Positions 8,273 through 16,150 of a stretch of 64,000 bases of DNA are shown one piece after another; position 1 is the first letter of the stretch, and each line of letters starts with the position of its first letter. The DNA comes from Paenibacillus sp. YYML68 (GTDB lineage: Bacteria; Bacillota; Bacilli; Paenibacillales; NBRC-103111): positions 3,574,501 through 3,638,500 of the forward strand of contig NZ_BQYI01000001.1 of assembly GCF_027923405.1 (NCBI RefSeq), read 5' to 3'. The position numbers were made by a program, and so were the translations under genes. Under the pieces are notes generated by a model, which made no database searches, had not been told where the DNA came from, and saw nothing but the letters and a program-made list of their open reading frames with translations.

Positions 8273-9463
8273 TTATATGTCGCCGGGGCCGTTCGCGAAA
8301 CCCGCCAGCATCGCCCCGCGCACCCAGACGTGACGGACGTCGAGCTCGCGACTCAGCACGACGACGTCCGCCTGCGCGCCCTCGCGCAGCTCGCCGGTTA
8401 TATCGCTGATGCCGAGCACCCTCGCCGGATTGCCGCTCGCCATGCGGCTCGCAGCCTCCAGCGGAATACCCGCCTCGCGCACTGCATACCGCAGTGCGGC
8501 GTCCATCGTCAGCGTGCTGCCGGCCAGACTGCCGCACGCCTTGAGCCGGGCGACCCCGCCCTGCACGACGACGTCGAGGCCGCCGAGCGCATAGCTGCCG
8601 TCGCCAAGGCCTGCCGCCGAGATGGCGTCGGTGATCAGCACGAGCCCGAGCTCGCCCTTCGCCCGCGCGAGCAAGCGCAGCGCGGCCGCATGCACGTGAT
8701 GACCGTCAGCGATCACCTCCGCCGTCAGACGGTCCTCCGTGAGCACGGCGCCGACCGTGCCGGGCTCGCGGTGGTGCAGGCCGCGCATCGCGTTGAACGT
8801 ATGCGCGGCGTGGCTGAGCCCGAGCTCCGCGGCAGCCTGCACCTGCTCGTAGGTCGCGTCCGTATGGCCGCAGGCCGCGACGACCCCGTGCTCCCGCAAG
8901 GCGCGGATATAATCCGCCGCCCCCTCCAGCTCCGGAGCGAGCGTCTGCAGCCGCAGGAGACCGGGATACCGCGTCGTCCATTCCTCGAGCCAGCACAACT
9001 GAGGGGGGACGATATGAGCCGGGTGTTGCGCGCCGGGCCACTTCTTGCTGATGAAGGGTCCCTCGAGATGAACGCCGAGCAGCTGCGCATGCAGCATCGG
9101 CTCCGCGACGTAATCCGCGAGACGGCTGAGCGCCTCATCGATGGCACACTTCGGAGCGGTAACCGTCGTCGCCAGCATCGACGTCGTCCCGTGGGCGGCA
9201 TGGAAGCGTGTAATGGCGTCTAGGCCAACGCGATCGGCCTCCATGAAGTCGTAGCCGGCTCCTCCATGCACATGCACATCGATGAAGCCGGGCAGCACAT
9301 AGCCGCCCTCTGCATCGCATTGCCGTTCTGCTGCCGGGATCGGCTCATCGGCGTGGCCGATTCGCTCAATGCTGCTCCCGCTTAGCAGCAGCCAGCCCGC
9401 TGCCGCCGGTGCATCGGGCGTGACGATGCTAGCATTATGAATGAGCCAGTGATCGACGTTCAT
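8273..9463 (-). CDS. nagA: N-acetylglucosamine-6-phosphate deacetylase
   Basis: NagA removes the acetyl group from GlcNAc-6-phosphate in amino-sugar recycling. The 396-residue protein has the amidohydrolase metal motif HVHGG near residue 64, the Glu ligand in LLGVHLEGPFI, GHTDATYEQ, HTFNAMRGLHHREPG and the catalytic Asp in ITDAISAAGLGDG. A GGGAGG site is 10 bases before the ATG. nagB and a GntR regulator, its usual neighbours, are not nearby; instead it follows a methyltransferase-like gene after 34 bases. This stretch has higher GC than the genes around it. Confidence 0.95.
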   Translation of the reverse strand: MNVDHWLIHNASIVTPDAPAAAGWLLLSGSSIERIGHADEPIPAAERQCDAEGGYVLPGFIDVHVHGGAGYDFMEADRVGLDAITRFHAAHGTTSMLATTVTAPKCAIDEALSRLADYVAEPMLHAQLLGVHLEGPFISKKWPGAQHPAHIVPPQLCWLEEWTTRYPGLLRLQTLAPELEGAADYIRALREHGVVAACGHTDATYEQVQAAAELGLSHAAHTFNAMRGLHHREPGTVGAVLTEDRLTAEVIADGHHVHAAALRLLARAKGELGLVLITDAISAAGLGDGSYALGGLDVVVQGGVARLKACGSLAGSTLTMDAALRYAVREAGIPLEAASRMASGNPARVLGISDITGELREGAQADVVVLSRELDVRHVWVRGAMLAGFANGPGDI

Positions 9464-9497
9464 GCGCGGTGAGCCTCCCTGTTATCGAGCTAATCAG

Positions 9498-11237
9498 CTA
9501 CTCGTCTTGCTCGCCCTGCTCCTCGCCCAGACATTCCAGCAGCGCGAGCGCCTCCTCATGCTCCGGCTCCAGCTCGAGCGCCCGCCCTAAGTAGTAACGC
9601 GCCTCCAGCTCAAGTCCAAGCTCCAGGCTGCAGATCGCAAGACAGTACAGCACGGTCGGCACCGGATCTTCAGGATCGGTCTGTACAGACTGATCGAGGA
9701 AGCGCTTCGCCTCCTCGTACATGTTCATCTCGAATAGCAATAGACCCGCATCCAGCGCCAGATCGTAGCGCTGCTCCATCACGTAGAACGAATCCCACAT
9801 CTTATTAATCCCGAGGCGAAGATCGAGCAGCTCCTCATCTGTCGCCTCCGGAAGCAGGCTGACGATGCGCTGCGCCGTCTGGATGAAGAACTCCGCGTCG
9901 TACCCCCCCAGACGCCAGAAGGCGAGAATCGGCTGCAGCGTAATGCCATCCAGCTGCTGGTCGAGCCATTCCTTCATGCTGCAGAACTCGTCAGGACCGA
10001 ACCGCTCGATGAACCGACGGAACGCCAGACGCGTGTTCACGTACGTTTTCGGCTTGTCCAGCATGAGGATGCAGCCGATGTTGATGTTTTTATAATGATG
10101 CTCGGTAAAGAGCGCCTCCGCCCCCCTCTGCTCGAAGACGTGCACCAGCGCATGATAGTTCGCCGTCAAGGAGAAGCTGCCGTGAATGACCAACTGCGGC
10201 GGATCAGCGAATTGAAGATCCTCCAGCCGATGGTCGCCCTTATCCGCCGTAATGAGCAGGAAGCCGCTTCTCGACAGCGCATTCAGCCGCTCCAGACAGC
10301 TCAGCCCCGAGGACGGGAACAGAATGTGCGAATCGTCCGCCTGCTCCAGGTATAGGGAGATCAGCTCGCGGTACGCGAAGCTCTCATCCTCATACTCCGG
10401 CGCCCGGCGATGCTCGTATGCTAGCGTCAAGCTCTCCAGCGCCTCAGCCGGCTTCAGCTCCTTGTACGACTTCGGATACTCCATCACGATGTCGCACTCA
10501 TACACCTGACCGCCGCCCATGTAGAGAAGCTCCTGTGGTATTCCGTCAAAAAAATAATTCGCTATGACGATCACCGGCTGCTTCAGGTCTCCCTTGCGCA
10601 CGACCTCGCCTGACTCGACCAGCTTAAGCTCTGTATCGTTCACCGCATCGAATACGGCGAAGTCGACCAGCCCTTGCTGAACGTACGGCTGCAGAGCCGG
10701 ATGGCGCCGCCAGCCGTTGACGTTGCTGACCGGCAGATCGGTAATCACATAGCGATATGGCGGCAGCTCGATGCCAGCGAACGCGACCAGCTCGCCGAGC
10801 TGCTGGAGCACGTGGTAGGCAAGACGGCCCGCTCCCGCACCTAGCTCTACAATCGTGACCGGCTCGGACAGCTCCCCTTGAGCCGCCCGATCCTGCAGCA
10901 GCCCGAATATCGTCTCCGCATAAGCGGTTGCAATCATCGGGCTGTTCGTAATATATTGCGGCACTTGATCGTTATTCCATGCCTTCATGCCGAGCTGCTC
11001 ATAGTATGCGCGCTGTAATTCCCAGATCGGCGCCTCACTGTAGCGATACGTTTGCTTCACCATTTCTACCATTATAAGTCTGACCTGCTCTCTGTCCTGG
11101 AATAAGTAGGTTACTACATCACCTGAAGGTGCCGCGCTAGCGGCATGGTTCTCTATCCTGAAATATGTAACGGTATCGTTGCCTATCCAAGTAAATTTAC
11201 CATATGCCAGCCGAAGTCTCAATTCAGCTTGAGTCAA
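9498..11237 (-). CDS. SAM-dependent methyltransferase (MidA/NDUFAF7-like) with C-terminal TPR
   Basis: The frame encodes up to 579 residues. The SAM-binding motif VELGAGAGRLAYHVLQQL lies near residue 120 and a second family motif NYFFDGIPQELLY near 220, which recalls the MidA/NDUFAF7 class of protein arginine methyltransferases. The last 110 residues form tetratricopeptide-like helices (DAGLLLFEMNMYEEAKRFLDQS, then YYLGRALELEPEHEEAL). The only upstream start is a TTG at 11237 without a ribosome site; an ATG at codon 56 is possible, so the N terminus is uncertain. Its substrate is not known. The gene may be co-transcribed with nagA. Confidence 0.7.
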   Translation of the reverse strand: MTQAELRLRLAYGKFTWIGNDTVTYFRIENHAASAAPSGDVVTYLFQDREQVRLIMVEMVKQTYRYSEAPIWELQRAYYEQLGMKAWNNDQVPQYITNSPMIATAYAETIFGLLQDRAAQGELSEPVTIVELGAGAGRLAYHVLQQLGELVAFAGIELPPYRYVITDLPVSNVNGWRRHPALQPYVQQGLVDFAVFDAVNDTELKLVESGEVVRKGDLKQPVIVIANYFFDGIPQELLYMGGGQVYECDIVMEYPKSYKELKPAEALESLTLAYEHRRAPEYEDESFAYRELISLYLEQADDSHILFPSSGLSCLERLNALSRSGFLLITADKGDHRLEDLQFADPPQLVIHGSFSLTANYHALVHVFEQRGAEALFTEHHYKNINIGCILMLDKPKTYVNTRLAFRRFIERFGPDEFCSMKEWLDQQLDGITLQPILAFWRLGGYDAEFFIQTAQRIVSLLPEATDEELLDLRLGINKMWDSFYVMEQRYDLALDAGLLLFEMNMYEEAKRFLDQSVQTDPEDPVPTVLYCLAICSLELGLELEARYYLGRALELEPEHEEALALLECLGEEQGEQDE

Positions 11238-11250
11238 GATTAGATCTGGC

Positions 11251-11279
11251 TTGGAGACCGAATAGCCGAATGCTATACT
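11251..11279 (+). promoter_or_regulatory. sigma-A promoter of the Uma2 gene
   Basis: TTGGAG, a 17-base spacer and TATACT lie 45 bases before the ATG at 11324. Confidence 0.65.
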
Positions 11280-11323
11280 GGAGCTATACCTAAAGAACGA
11301 ACCTGGAGGGGCGATACAAGGCC

Positions 11324-11896
11324 ATGCGAGAGCTGAGAGCGCCTGTCACCTATGCTCAGTATATGAACAGGAAGGATGAAGTACGGTACGAGGCTCTGAA
11401 CGGTGAGATCATCAGCATGTCGCCTTCTCCGACTCCCCGGCATCAGCACATTGTAGGAGGATTGTATACCGAGCTGCGGTTATATATGAAAGGAAAGCCT
11501 TGTCGCCCATTCATCGCTCCCATTGATGTGTGCTTATATGGAACATCGAGCATGAGCGACTCGGAGATTAAGGACTGGGTACAGCCCGACCTCTTGGTCG
11601 TCTGTGATCCGAGTAAGATTGAGGAGAATCGAATTGTCGGAGCACCCGACTGGATCATTGAAGTATTGTCTCCTTCCACCTCCAAGGCCGATCGTGTGCA
11701 GAAGTACAACGCCTATGCAAGGGCTGGTGTCAAGGAGTACTGGATCGTAGACCCGTATCACGAATATATCGATACCTTCGTACTGGAGGGACAGCGCTAC
11801 AGGCAGCATGGAACGTATTTCCGAACGGATCCTATACGCTCACAGCTGTTCACCGACCTCTACATCGATCTCAACGAGCTGTTCGACTCGGAATAA
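11324..11896 (+). CDS. Uma2-family putative restriction endonuclease-like protein
   Basis: The 190-residue protein belongs to the Uma2 (DUF820) family with a PD-(D/E)XK nuclease fold. The markers are RYEALNGEI near residue 24, WVQPDLLVVCDPSKI near 86, PDWIIEVLSPST near 108 and GVKEYWIVDP near 137, where the PD, E-x-L and K residues form the active site. The family is widespread and often multi-copy, but its biological role is not established; no methyltransferase lies beside it. A GGAGGGG site precedes the ATG by 12 bases. It is a single-gene plus-strand unit. Confidence 0.9.
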   Translation: MRELRAPVTYAQYMNRKDEVRYEALNGEIISMSPSPTPRHQHIVGGLYTELRLYMKGKPCRPFIAPIDVCLYGTSSMSDSEIKDWVQPDLLVVCDPSKIEENRIVGAPDWIIEVLSPSTSKADRVQKYNAYARAGVKEYWIVDPYHEYIDTFVLEGQRYRQHGTYFRTDPIRSQLFTDLYIDLNELFDSE

Positions 11897-11909
11897 TGGT
11901 CTCGCCTAG

Positions 11910-12674
11910 CTACAGCCAATGTGCGTACTGCTGCGCGACTCGCCGTAGGCCGTCCATCGGTTCCCCCACAGGAAAATATTCAAGCCCCACATAGCCGCCA
12001 TAGCCCGCTTCGTGCAGGCGACGCAGGATGTACGGGTAATGCAGCTCGCCCTCATCGAGCTCCCTGCGCCCCGGATTGCCTGCGGCATGCACATGCCCGA
12101 TGGTGTCCAGCATGCGAACCATGTTCGCCGTCACGTGACCTTCAGTAACCTGCTGATGATAAATATCGAAGAGCATCCGTACTTGCGGATGACCTACATC
12201 CTGCAGCAGCAGCTGTGCCTCCTCTGACGAGGATAAGAAGTAGCCCGGATGATCGACGGCAACGTTCAGCGGCTCCACGACCAGTGTGACGCCAGTCCCC
12301 TCGAGCAGCGGTACGCTCGCCCGCAGTCCTTCCAGCACGCTCTGCCGCTGCACCTCGCGCGGCACACCAGCCAGCTCCGCACCGACCGTTACGATCAGTG
12401 TGCGGCAATGGAGCCGCCTTGCGACCTCAAGCGTCTCCTTAAGTCCTTCGAGGTAGGCGGGACGAGCCGCCGCGTCCGTCAAGCTCGTCTGCTTCACGCA
12501 GAAGGCGCTCACCGTAAGCTCGAGCGCCTCGGCCGTACGCGCCAGCTGCTCGATATCTTTGTTATCCCAGCTCCAGAACTCGAACGCCCCGAAGCCCGCT
12601 TCCTTCACCTTATGCAGCTTCTCTTCTAGCGGCATTTCGCGGAACAATGCCTCTATGCACACCGACAGCTTCAT
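11910..12674 (-). CDS. hydroxypyruvate isomerase-like TIM-barrel protein
   Basis: This 254-residue sugar phosphate isomerase/epimerase (AP_endonuc_2 fold) resembles hydroxypyruvate isomerase. Visible motifs are SVCIEALFREMPLEEKL at the start, FEFWSWDNKD near 30, metal-site VVEPLN near 140, MLFDIYHQQVTEG near 174, GHVHAAGNPGR near 200 and GLEYFP near 238. The ATG at 12674 has GGGGGA 10 bases upstream and is better than ATGs further up. The substrate could be hydroxypyruvate or another small keto sugar; no glyoxylate genes lie around it. Confidence 0.85.
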   Translation of the reverse strand: MKLSVCIEALFREMPLEEKLHKVKEAGFGAFEFWSWDNKDIEQLARTAEALELTVSAFCVKQTSLTDAAARPAYLEGLKETLEVARRLHCRTLIVTVGAELAGVPREVQRQSVLEGLRASVPLLEGTGVTLVVEPLNVAVDHPGYFLSSSEEAQLLLQDVGHPQVRMLFDIYHQQVTEGHVTANMVRMLDTIGHVHAAGNPGRRELDEGELHYPYILRRLHEAGYGGYVGLEYFPVGEPMDGLRRVAQQYAHWL

Positions 12675-12984
12675 CTTGGTCCATTCCCCCTTCATCTGTG
12701 TGATCATCATCAGCTATATGATCGTTCGAACCGCACCCATCCGAGGTCGAAGCTCGAGCCCCCTCGCGGCCAAAATCCATCTGCTCGAATTCGCTTCTGA
12801 TCATCGTAATTCGTTCAACATGTCATACCTTCCATTGTACCATAGTGACATGTCTAGTGTCCGGGTAGCGTGTCCTGTGTCAGACTAATACTCGTTCCCC
12901 GTCGTTAGGTTGCCGTGATCGCAAAAAAACCGCAAGCGAGCATCTATACAGATGGTCCGCCTGCGGCTTGGGGTTAAGCTTCGA
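12675..12984. other. 310-base intergenic stretch between the isomerase gene and ahpC
   Basis: It holds the leader of the isomerase gene with an extended -10 (TGGTACAAT, minus strand, 12834-12842) that predicts a leader of about 150 bases, and the ahpC terminator near 12924-12967. The short frames inside look non-coding. Confidence 0.5.
12924..12967 (-). terminator. terminator after ahpC
   Basis: On the minus strand CCGCA/TGCGG, GCG/CGC and CATCT/AGATG form a nested stem followed by seven T residues. Confidence 0.85.
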
Positions 12985-13548
12985 TTAGATTTTGCCTACG
13001 AGGTCCAGGCTTGGCTTCAGCGTAGCTGCGCCTTCCTGCCACTTCGCCGGGCATACTTCACCTGGGTTGTTGCGCACGTACTGAGCAGCCTTGATCTTGT
13101 TCACGAGGATGCTTGCATCACGGCCGATGCCGCCAGCCGAGATCTCGACCGTCTGGATCACGCCGTCCGGATCGATAATGAACGTACCGCGGTCAGCCAG
13201 ACCCTCGGACTCGATCAGCACGTCGAAGTTACGGGAGATCGTGTGAGTCGGGTCGCCGATCATGATGTATGTAATTTTGCCGATAGTGTCGGAGCTGTCA
13301 TGCCATGCCTTGTGCGTGAAGTGAGTATCCGTCGATACGGAGTACACCTCTGCGCCGAGCGCCTTCAGCGCCTCGTATTGATTTTGCAGATCCTCAAGCT
13401 CAGTTGGGCATACGAAGGTGAAGTCCGCAGGGTAGAAGCATACAACGCTCCACTTTCCTTTGAAGTTCTCTTCTGTTACCTCGATGAACTTGCCGTTCTG
13501 GTATGCTTGAGCTTTAAATGGCAGTACTTGAGTTCCAATCAAAGACAT
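12985..13548 (-). CDS. ahpC: alkyl hydroperoxide reductase subunit C (peroxiredoxin)
   Basis: AhpC reduces hydrogen peroxide and organic peroxides. The 187-residue length is exactly that of the family. The peroxidatic Cys47 sits in [11 protein letters not shown] and the resolving Cys166 in [16 protein letters not shown] site is 9 bases before the ATG. The partner reductase gene ahpF is not adjacent; the gene has its own terminator, so it is monocistronic here. Two PerR-type boxes, one covering the -10 element, predict induction by peroxide. Confidence 0.97.
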   Translation of the reverse strand: MSLIGTQVLPFKAQAYQNGKFIEVTEENFKGKWSVVCFYPADFTFVCPTELEDLQNQYEALKALGAEVYSVSTDTHFTHKAWHDSSDTIGKITYIMIGDPTHTISRNFDVLIESEGLADRGTFIIDPDGVIQTVEISAGGIGRDASILVNKIKAAQYVRNNPGEVCPAKWQEGAATLKPSLDLVGKI

Positions 13549-13630
13549 GATTATAGTCCTCCTCGAAATGTAGGTTGAGAATTACATATAGCTGGAGCGG
13601 ACCTAACGATAAGCTAGGATCACTCACAAA

Positions 13631-13645
13631 CTATAATAATTCTAA
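13631..13645. promoter_or_regulatory. PerR box 1 upstream of ahpC
   Basis: CTATAATAATTCTAA matches the PerR consensus TTATAATNATTATAA at 12 of the 14 fixed positions. It lies just downstream of the ahpC -10 element. Confidence 0.65.
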
Positions 13646-13650
13646 TCTAG

Positions 13651-13665
13651 CTATAATTATTATGT
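13651..13665. promoter_or_regulatory. PerR box 2 overlapping the ahpC -10 element
   Basis: CTATAATTATTATGT matches the PerR consensus at 11 of the 14 fixed positions. It covers the predicted -10 (13656-13661). Confidence 0.6.
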
Positions 13666-13684
13666 ACAAATTTTCCTTTGTCAA
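13656..13684 (-). promoter_or_regulatory. sigma-A promoter of ahpC
   Basis: TTGACA at 13679-13684, a 17-base spacer and AATAAT at 13656-13661. The -10 lies inside PerR box 2, so repressor and polymerase would compete. Confidence 0.7.
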
Positions 13685-13762
13685 GTCTCGGTGAGCTGCG
13701 CTTACGGCTGCAGCCGGTGACGCTTCGAGCGAGCGATCAACATGTTCTTGAAATGACGGAAA

Positions 13763-13813
13763 GCCTGCAAGCGATCCGCGGTTATGTCGCTCACCTTGGA
13801 TGCTTTTGCAGGC
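13763..13813 (-). terminator. hairpin after the CysJ-like gene
   Basis: GCCTGCAA pairs with TTGCAGGC, extended by GC and ATCC/GGAT pairs. The T-run after it is poor (TTTCCGTCATTT), so it may be a weak terminator. Confidence 0.4.
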
Positions 13814-13837
13814 CTATCCTTCGCCATGCTTCAGCTC

Positions 13838-14995
13838 TTAATACACGTCACGCTGGTAACGATGCTGCTCCTGCATATGGTTCAGGTACGCTTCGGCCTC
13901 TTCGCGGCTCATCGCGCCTTCCTTCTCAATGATGTCGATCAGCGTATTGTGAACGTCCTTCGCCATGTTCTTCTTATCGCCGCAGACGTAGAAGTATGCG
14001 CCGCTGCTCAGCCATGCGAACAGCTCCTTGCTGTTCTCCATCATGCGATGCTGCACATACACCTTCTGCTCGGAGTCGCGGGAGAACGCGGTGTCGAGCT
14101 TCGTCAGCGCGCCGTCGTTCATGTAGCCCTCCAGCTCTTCCTTGTACAGGAAGTCCGTCGAAGAACGCTGGTCGCCGAAGAACAGCCAAGCGCGGCCTGC
14201 AGCCTTCGTCACCGCACGCTCCTGAATGAACGAACGGAACGGCGCAATACCTGTGCCAGGACCGACCATAATGATGTCCTTGTCGCCCTCTGGCAGGTTG
14301 AAGTGGTTGTTCACTTGAATGAAGACTGGCAGCGTCTCGCCCTCATGCGCGCGCTCGGCGCACTGCACGGAGCATACGCCCTTGCGCTCGCGGCCATGAG
14401 ACATGTAGCGGACGGCGCCAATCGTCAGGTGCACTTGACCCGGATTCGCAGCGAAGCTGCTCGCGATGGAATACAGGCGAGCGTTTAATTTTCTCAGCAG
14501 CGCAACGAAATCTTGAGCCGATACGTTCCACGGACCGAAGTCCTGCACCAGATCAAGCAGATCGCGTCCGTCGATATATTCCTTGAGCTGCTCAGCTTGC
14601 TCCGCGGATACGAGCTTCTTCAGCTCCTCGTTGTCCGTGAACTCGGCCGCCTGCTGAACGATCTTCTTGGACAGCAGCGTCAGCTCGAAGTGGTTGAGCA
14701 GCGCGTCTTGGATGGAGAGCGTGTCTCCCTGCTTGTTCACCACAACCTCAGTAGCCGGGTCCCACTTCATGATAGCAAGAATAGCTTCGACGAGCGCCGG
14801 ATCATTCGATGGGAAGATACCGAGGCAATCGCCCGGAACGTAAGACAGCTCAGAGCCCTCTAGAGAAAGCTCGATGTGACGCGTTTCCTTGCTGGAGCCA
14901 GCACCATTCAGGTTGACATTCTTAATAATTCGTGCTGGAAACGGATTCGTTCTCGAATATACGCTTGGCACTTTCTGGGAATCAGTTGTTTGCAT
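13838..14995 (-). CDS. CysJ-like flavoprotein reductase lacking the flavodoxin domain
   Basis: The 385-residue protein matches the FAD-binding and NADPH-binding modules of sulfite reductase flavoprotein alpha. FAD motifs are ARLYSIASS near 196 and GVCSVQCAER; the NADPH side has GPGTGIAPFRSFIQER, AWLFFGDQRSSTDFLY and the terminal YQRDVY. CysJ proteins usually have about 600 residues with an N-terminal FMN flavodoxin, which is absent; the ATG at 14995 follows GAGGTG by 6 bases and nothing flavodoxin-like lies upstream. It must use a separate electron carrier or serve another acceptor. CysI is not in the window. Confidence 0.85.
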   Translation of the reverse strand: MQTTDSQKVPSVYSRTNPFPARIIKNVNLNGAGSSKETRHIELSLEGSELSYVPGDCLGIFPSNDPALVEAILAIMKWDPATEVVVNKQGDTLSIQDALLNHFELTLLSKKIVQQAAEFTDNEELKKLVSAEQAEQLKEYIDGRDLLDLVQDFGPWNVSAQDFVALLRKLNARLYSIASSFAANPGQVHLTIGAVRYMSHGRERKGVCSVQCAERAHEGETLPVFIQVNNHFNLPEGDKDIIMVGPGTGIAPFRSFIQERAVTKAAGRAWLFFGDQRSSTDFLYKEELEGYMNDGALTKLDTAFSRDSEQKVYVQHRMMENSKELFAWLSSGAYFYVCGDKKNMAKDVHNTLIDIIEKEGAMSREEAEAYLNHMQEQHRYQRDVY

Positions 14996-15049
14996 TATTC
15001 TCACCTCAGACCGTTATAATTAATAATTAAATCATAACTGTCATGAAAT

Positions 15050-15064
15050 TGAAAATGTTTTTCA
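15050..15064. promoter_or_regulatory. TGAAAA-TGT-TTTTCA dyad
   Basis: A perfect 6-3-6 inverted repeat lies between the chemotaxis-type gene and the CysJ-like gene, 55 bases before the latter. It could be an operator or a small hairpin; I cannot tell which. Confidence 0.25.
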
Positions 15065-15107
15065 TTGATTTCTCTGAACAATTTGCGAAAAGTGAGTTTC
15101 GGCTATA

Positions 15108-16025
15108 TTACAGTATCTGACTCAAAGTCTTAGCCTGAACATCTAGCTTGCCTACGGCTTCGCCAATACCTGCAAATTCATCAACTGTCAGCTGAATTTG
15201 ATGCTGGCTATCGACGATTGCTCGTTGGGACGTCATCGTTCCCTCACTGACTCGATGAACATGCTTGGAAATCCCTTCAACGGTGGCATGAATCTCTTTT
15301 GCCGCTTCTTGGACGCTCTGCGCTAATTTCCTCACCTCGGTTGCAACTACATTAAAGCCGCGTCCATGCTCCCCGGCGTGTGCCGCTTCAATGGCCGCAT
15401 TCAAGGCGAGTAGATTCGTGTGCGATGCGAACTCCCGAATCGTCTGTACAATATGGTGAATGGCAGTTGTCTGCTCTTTCAAGTCGTGAAGATCATTCAG
15501 GTTGCTCTCATTGTCGTTCATTACACGACCAATTGCGGAAGCCACTTGTTGATTACGTGCAATACCCTTCTCTGTACGTACGAGTAAATCCTCTGCCATC
15601 TGCTGCAATTCAGTGGTGACTTGGGTTTTGGCAGTTTCCCTTGCTGTTATGTCAGTGGCTACCTTCAAGACTGCCACTACTTGTCCATCCTCACCGAGTA
15701 CTGGCATATACGTGGCTTCAAGCAATAGAATAATACCTTGCTTAGTCACGCGAGTGATCTTATCTTGAAATGTCTTGCCTCTTCTCAAATTATCCCAAAG
15801 CATCTTATAATCTGAGCTATTGACGAAATCCGGTACACAAAATTTCCGATGATGTATGCCTATCAGTTCTGACACCTGATAACCCATCGCACGAGCGAAA
15901 TTCTCATTGGCCCACAGCACATCTCCCTGTGTATTAAACTCAATCATCGCAAGTGACTTCTCTAATGCGTTAAGTACTGCACGTTCATTCAGTTTGCAGA
16001 ATCCAGAGGTGTTGTATGCTACCAA
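15108..16025 (-). CDS. PAS-containing methyl-accepting chemotaxis-type transducer (soluble)
   Basis: A PAS domain (about 15-130: [29 protein letters not shown]) is joined to a short signalling domain with the conserved hairpin tip region [29 protein letters not shown]. There is no membrane segment, so it is a cytoplasmic, perhaps redox- or energy-sensing transducer like compact Aer types. The only upstream start is a TTG at 16025 that lies about at the predicted transcription start, so it would be leaderless; the ATG at 15947 has a weak AGAGAAG site but would cut the first PAS helix. The 5' end is therefore uncertain. Confidence 0.85.
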   Translation of the reverse strand: MVAYNTSGFCKLNERAVLNALEKSLAMIEFNTQGDVLWANENFARAMGYQVSELIGIHHRKFCVPDFVNSSDYKMLWDNLRRGKTFQDKITRVTKQGIILLLEATYMPVLGEDGQVVAVLKVATDITARETAKTQVTTELQQMAEDLLVRTEKGIARNQQVASAIGRVMNDNESNLNDLHDLKEQTTAIHHIVQTIREFASHTNLLALNAAIEAAHAGEHGRGFNVVATEVRKLAQSVQEAAKEIHATVEGISKHVHRVSEGTMTSQRAIVDSQHQIQLTVDEFAGIGEAVGKLDVQAKTLSQIL

Positions 16026-16031
16026 TTAACC

Positions 16032-16060
16032 ATTATACATGAATCCAAATCGAGTTGAAA
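16032..16060 (-). promoter_or_regulatory. promoter of the PAS transducer gene
   Basis: TTTCAA, a 17-base spacer and TATAAT. The TATAAT ends only 6 bases before the TTG at 16025. Confidence 0.5.
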
Positions 16061-16143
16061 CGATATGAATTGACATTTTTCACTCTATTCGTCTGTGCTA
16101 CTTGTGGATATTTAGACTATTGGAACTATTTAACTCGTCTTTA

Positions 16144-16150
16144 AATATAT
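16144..16150. repeat. 7-bp target site duplication, left copy
   Basis: AATATAT directly abuts the left end of the insertion sequence and is repeated at 17788-17794. Confidence 0.8.

Noticed and set aside
8213-9223. Long plus-strand frame opposite nagA
   Set aside because: It is an antisense shadow of a GC-rich gene with no ribosome site and an Arg/His-rich product; the same holds for the other long antisense frames, such as 39859-41820 and 38459-39883.
15001-15040. A PerR box before the CysJ-like gene (TTATAATTAATAATT)
   Set aside because: Only 10 of 14 fixed positions match and the right arm is wrong, in an AT-rich region where such matches are common.
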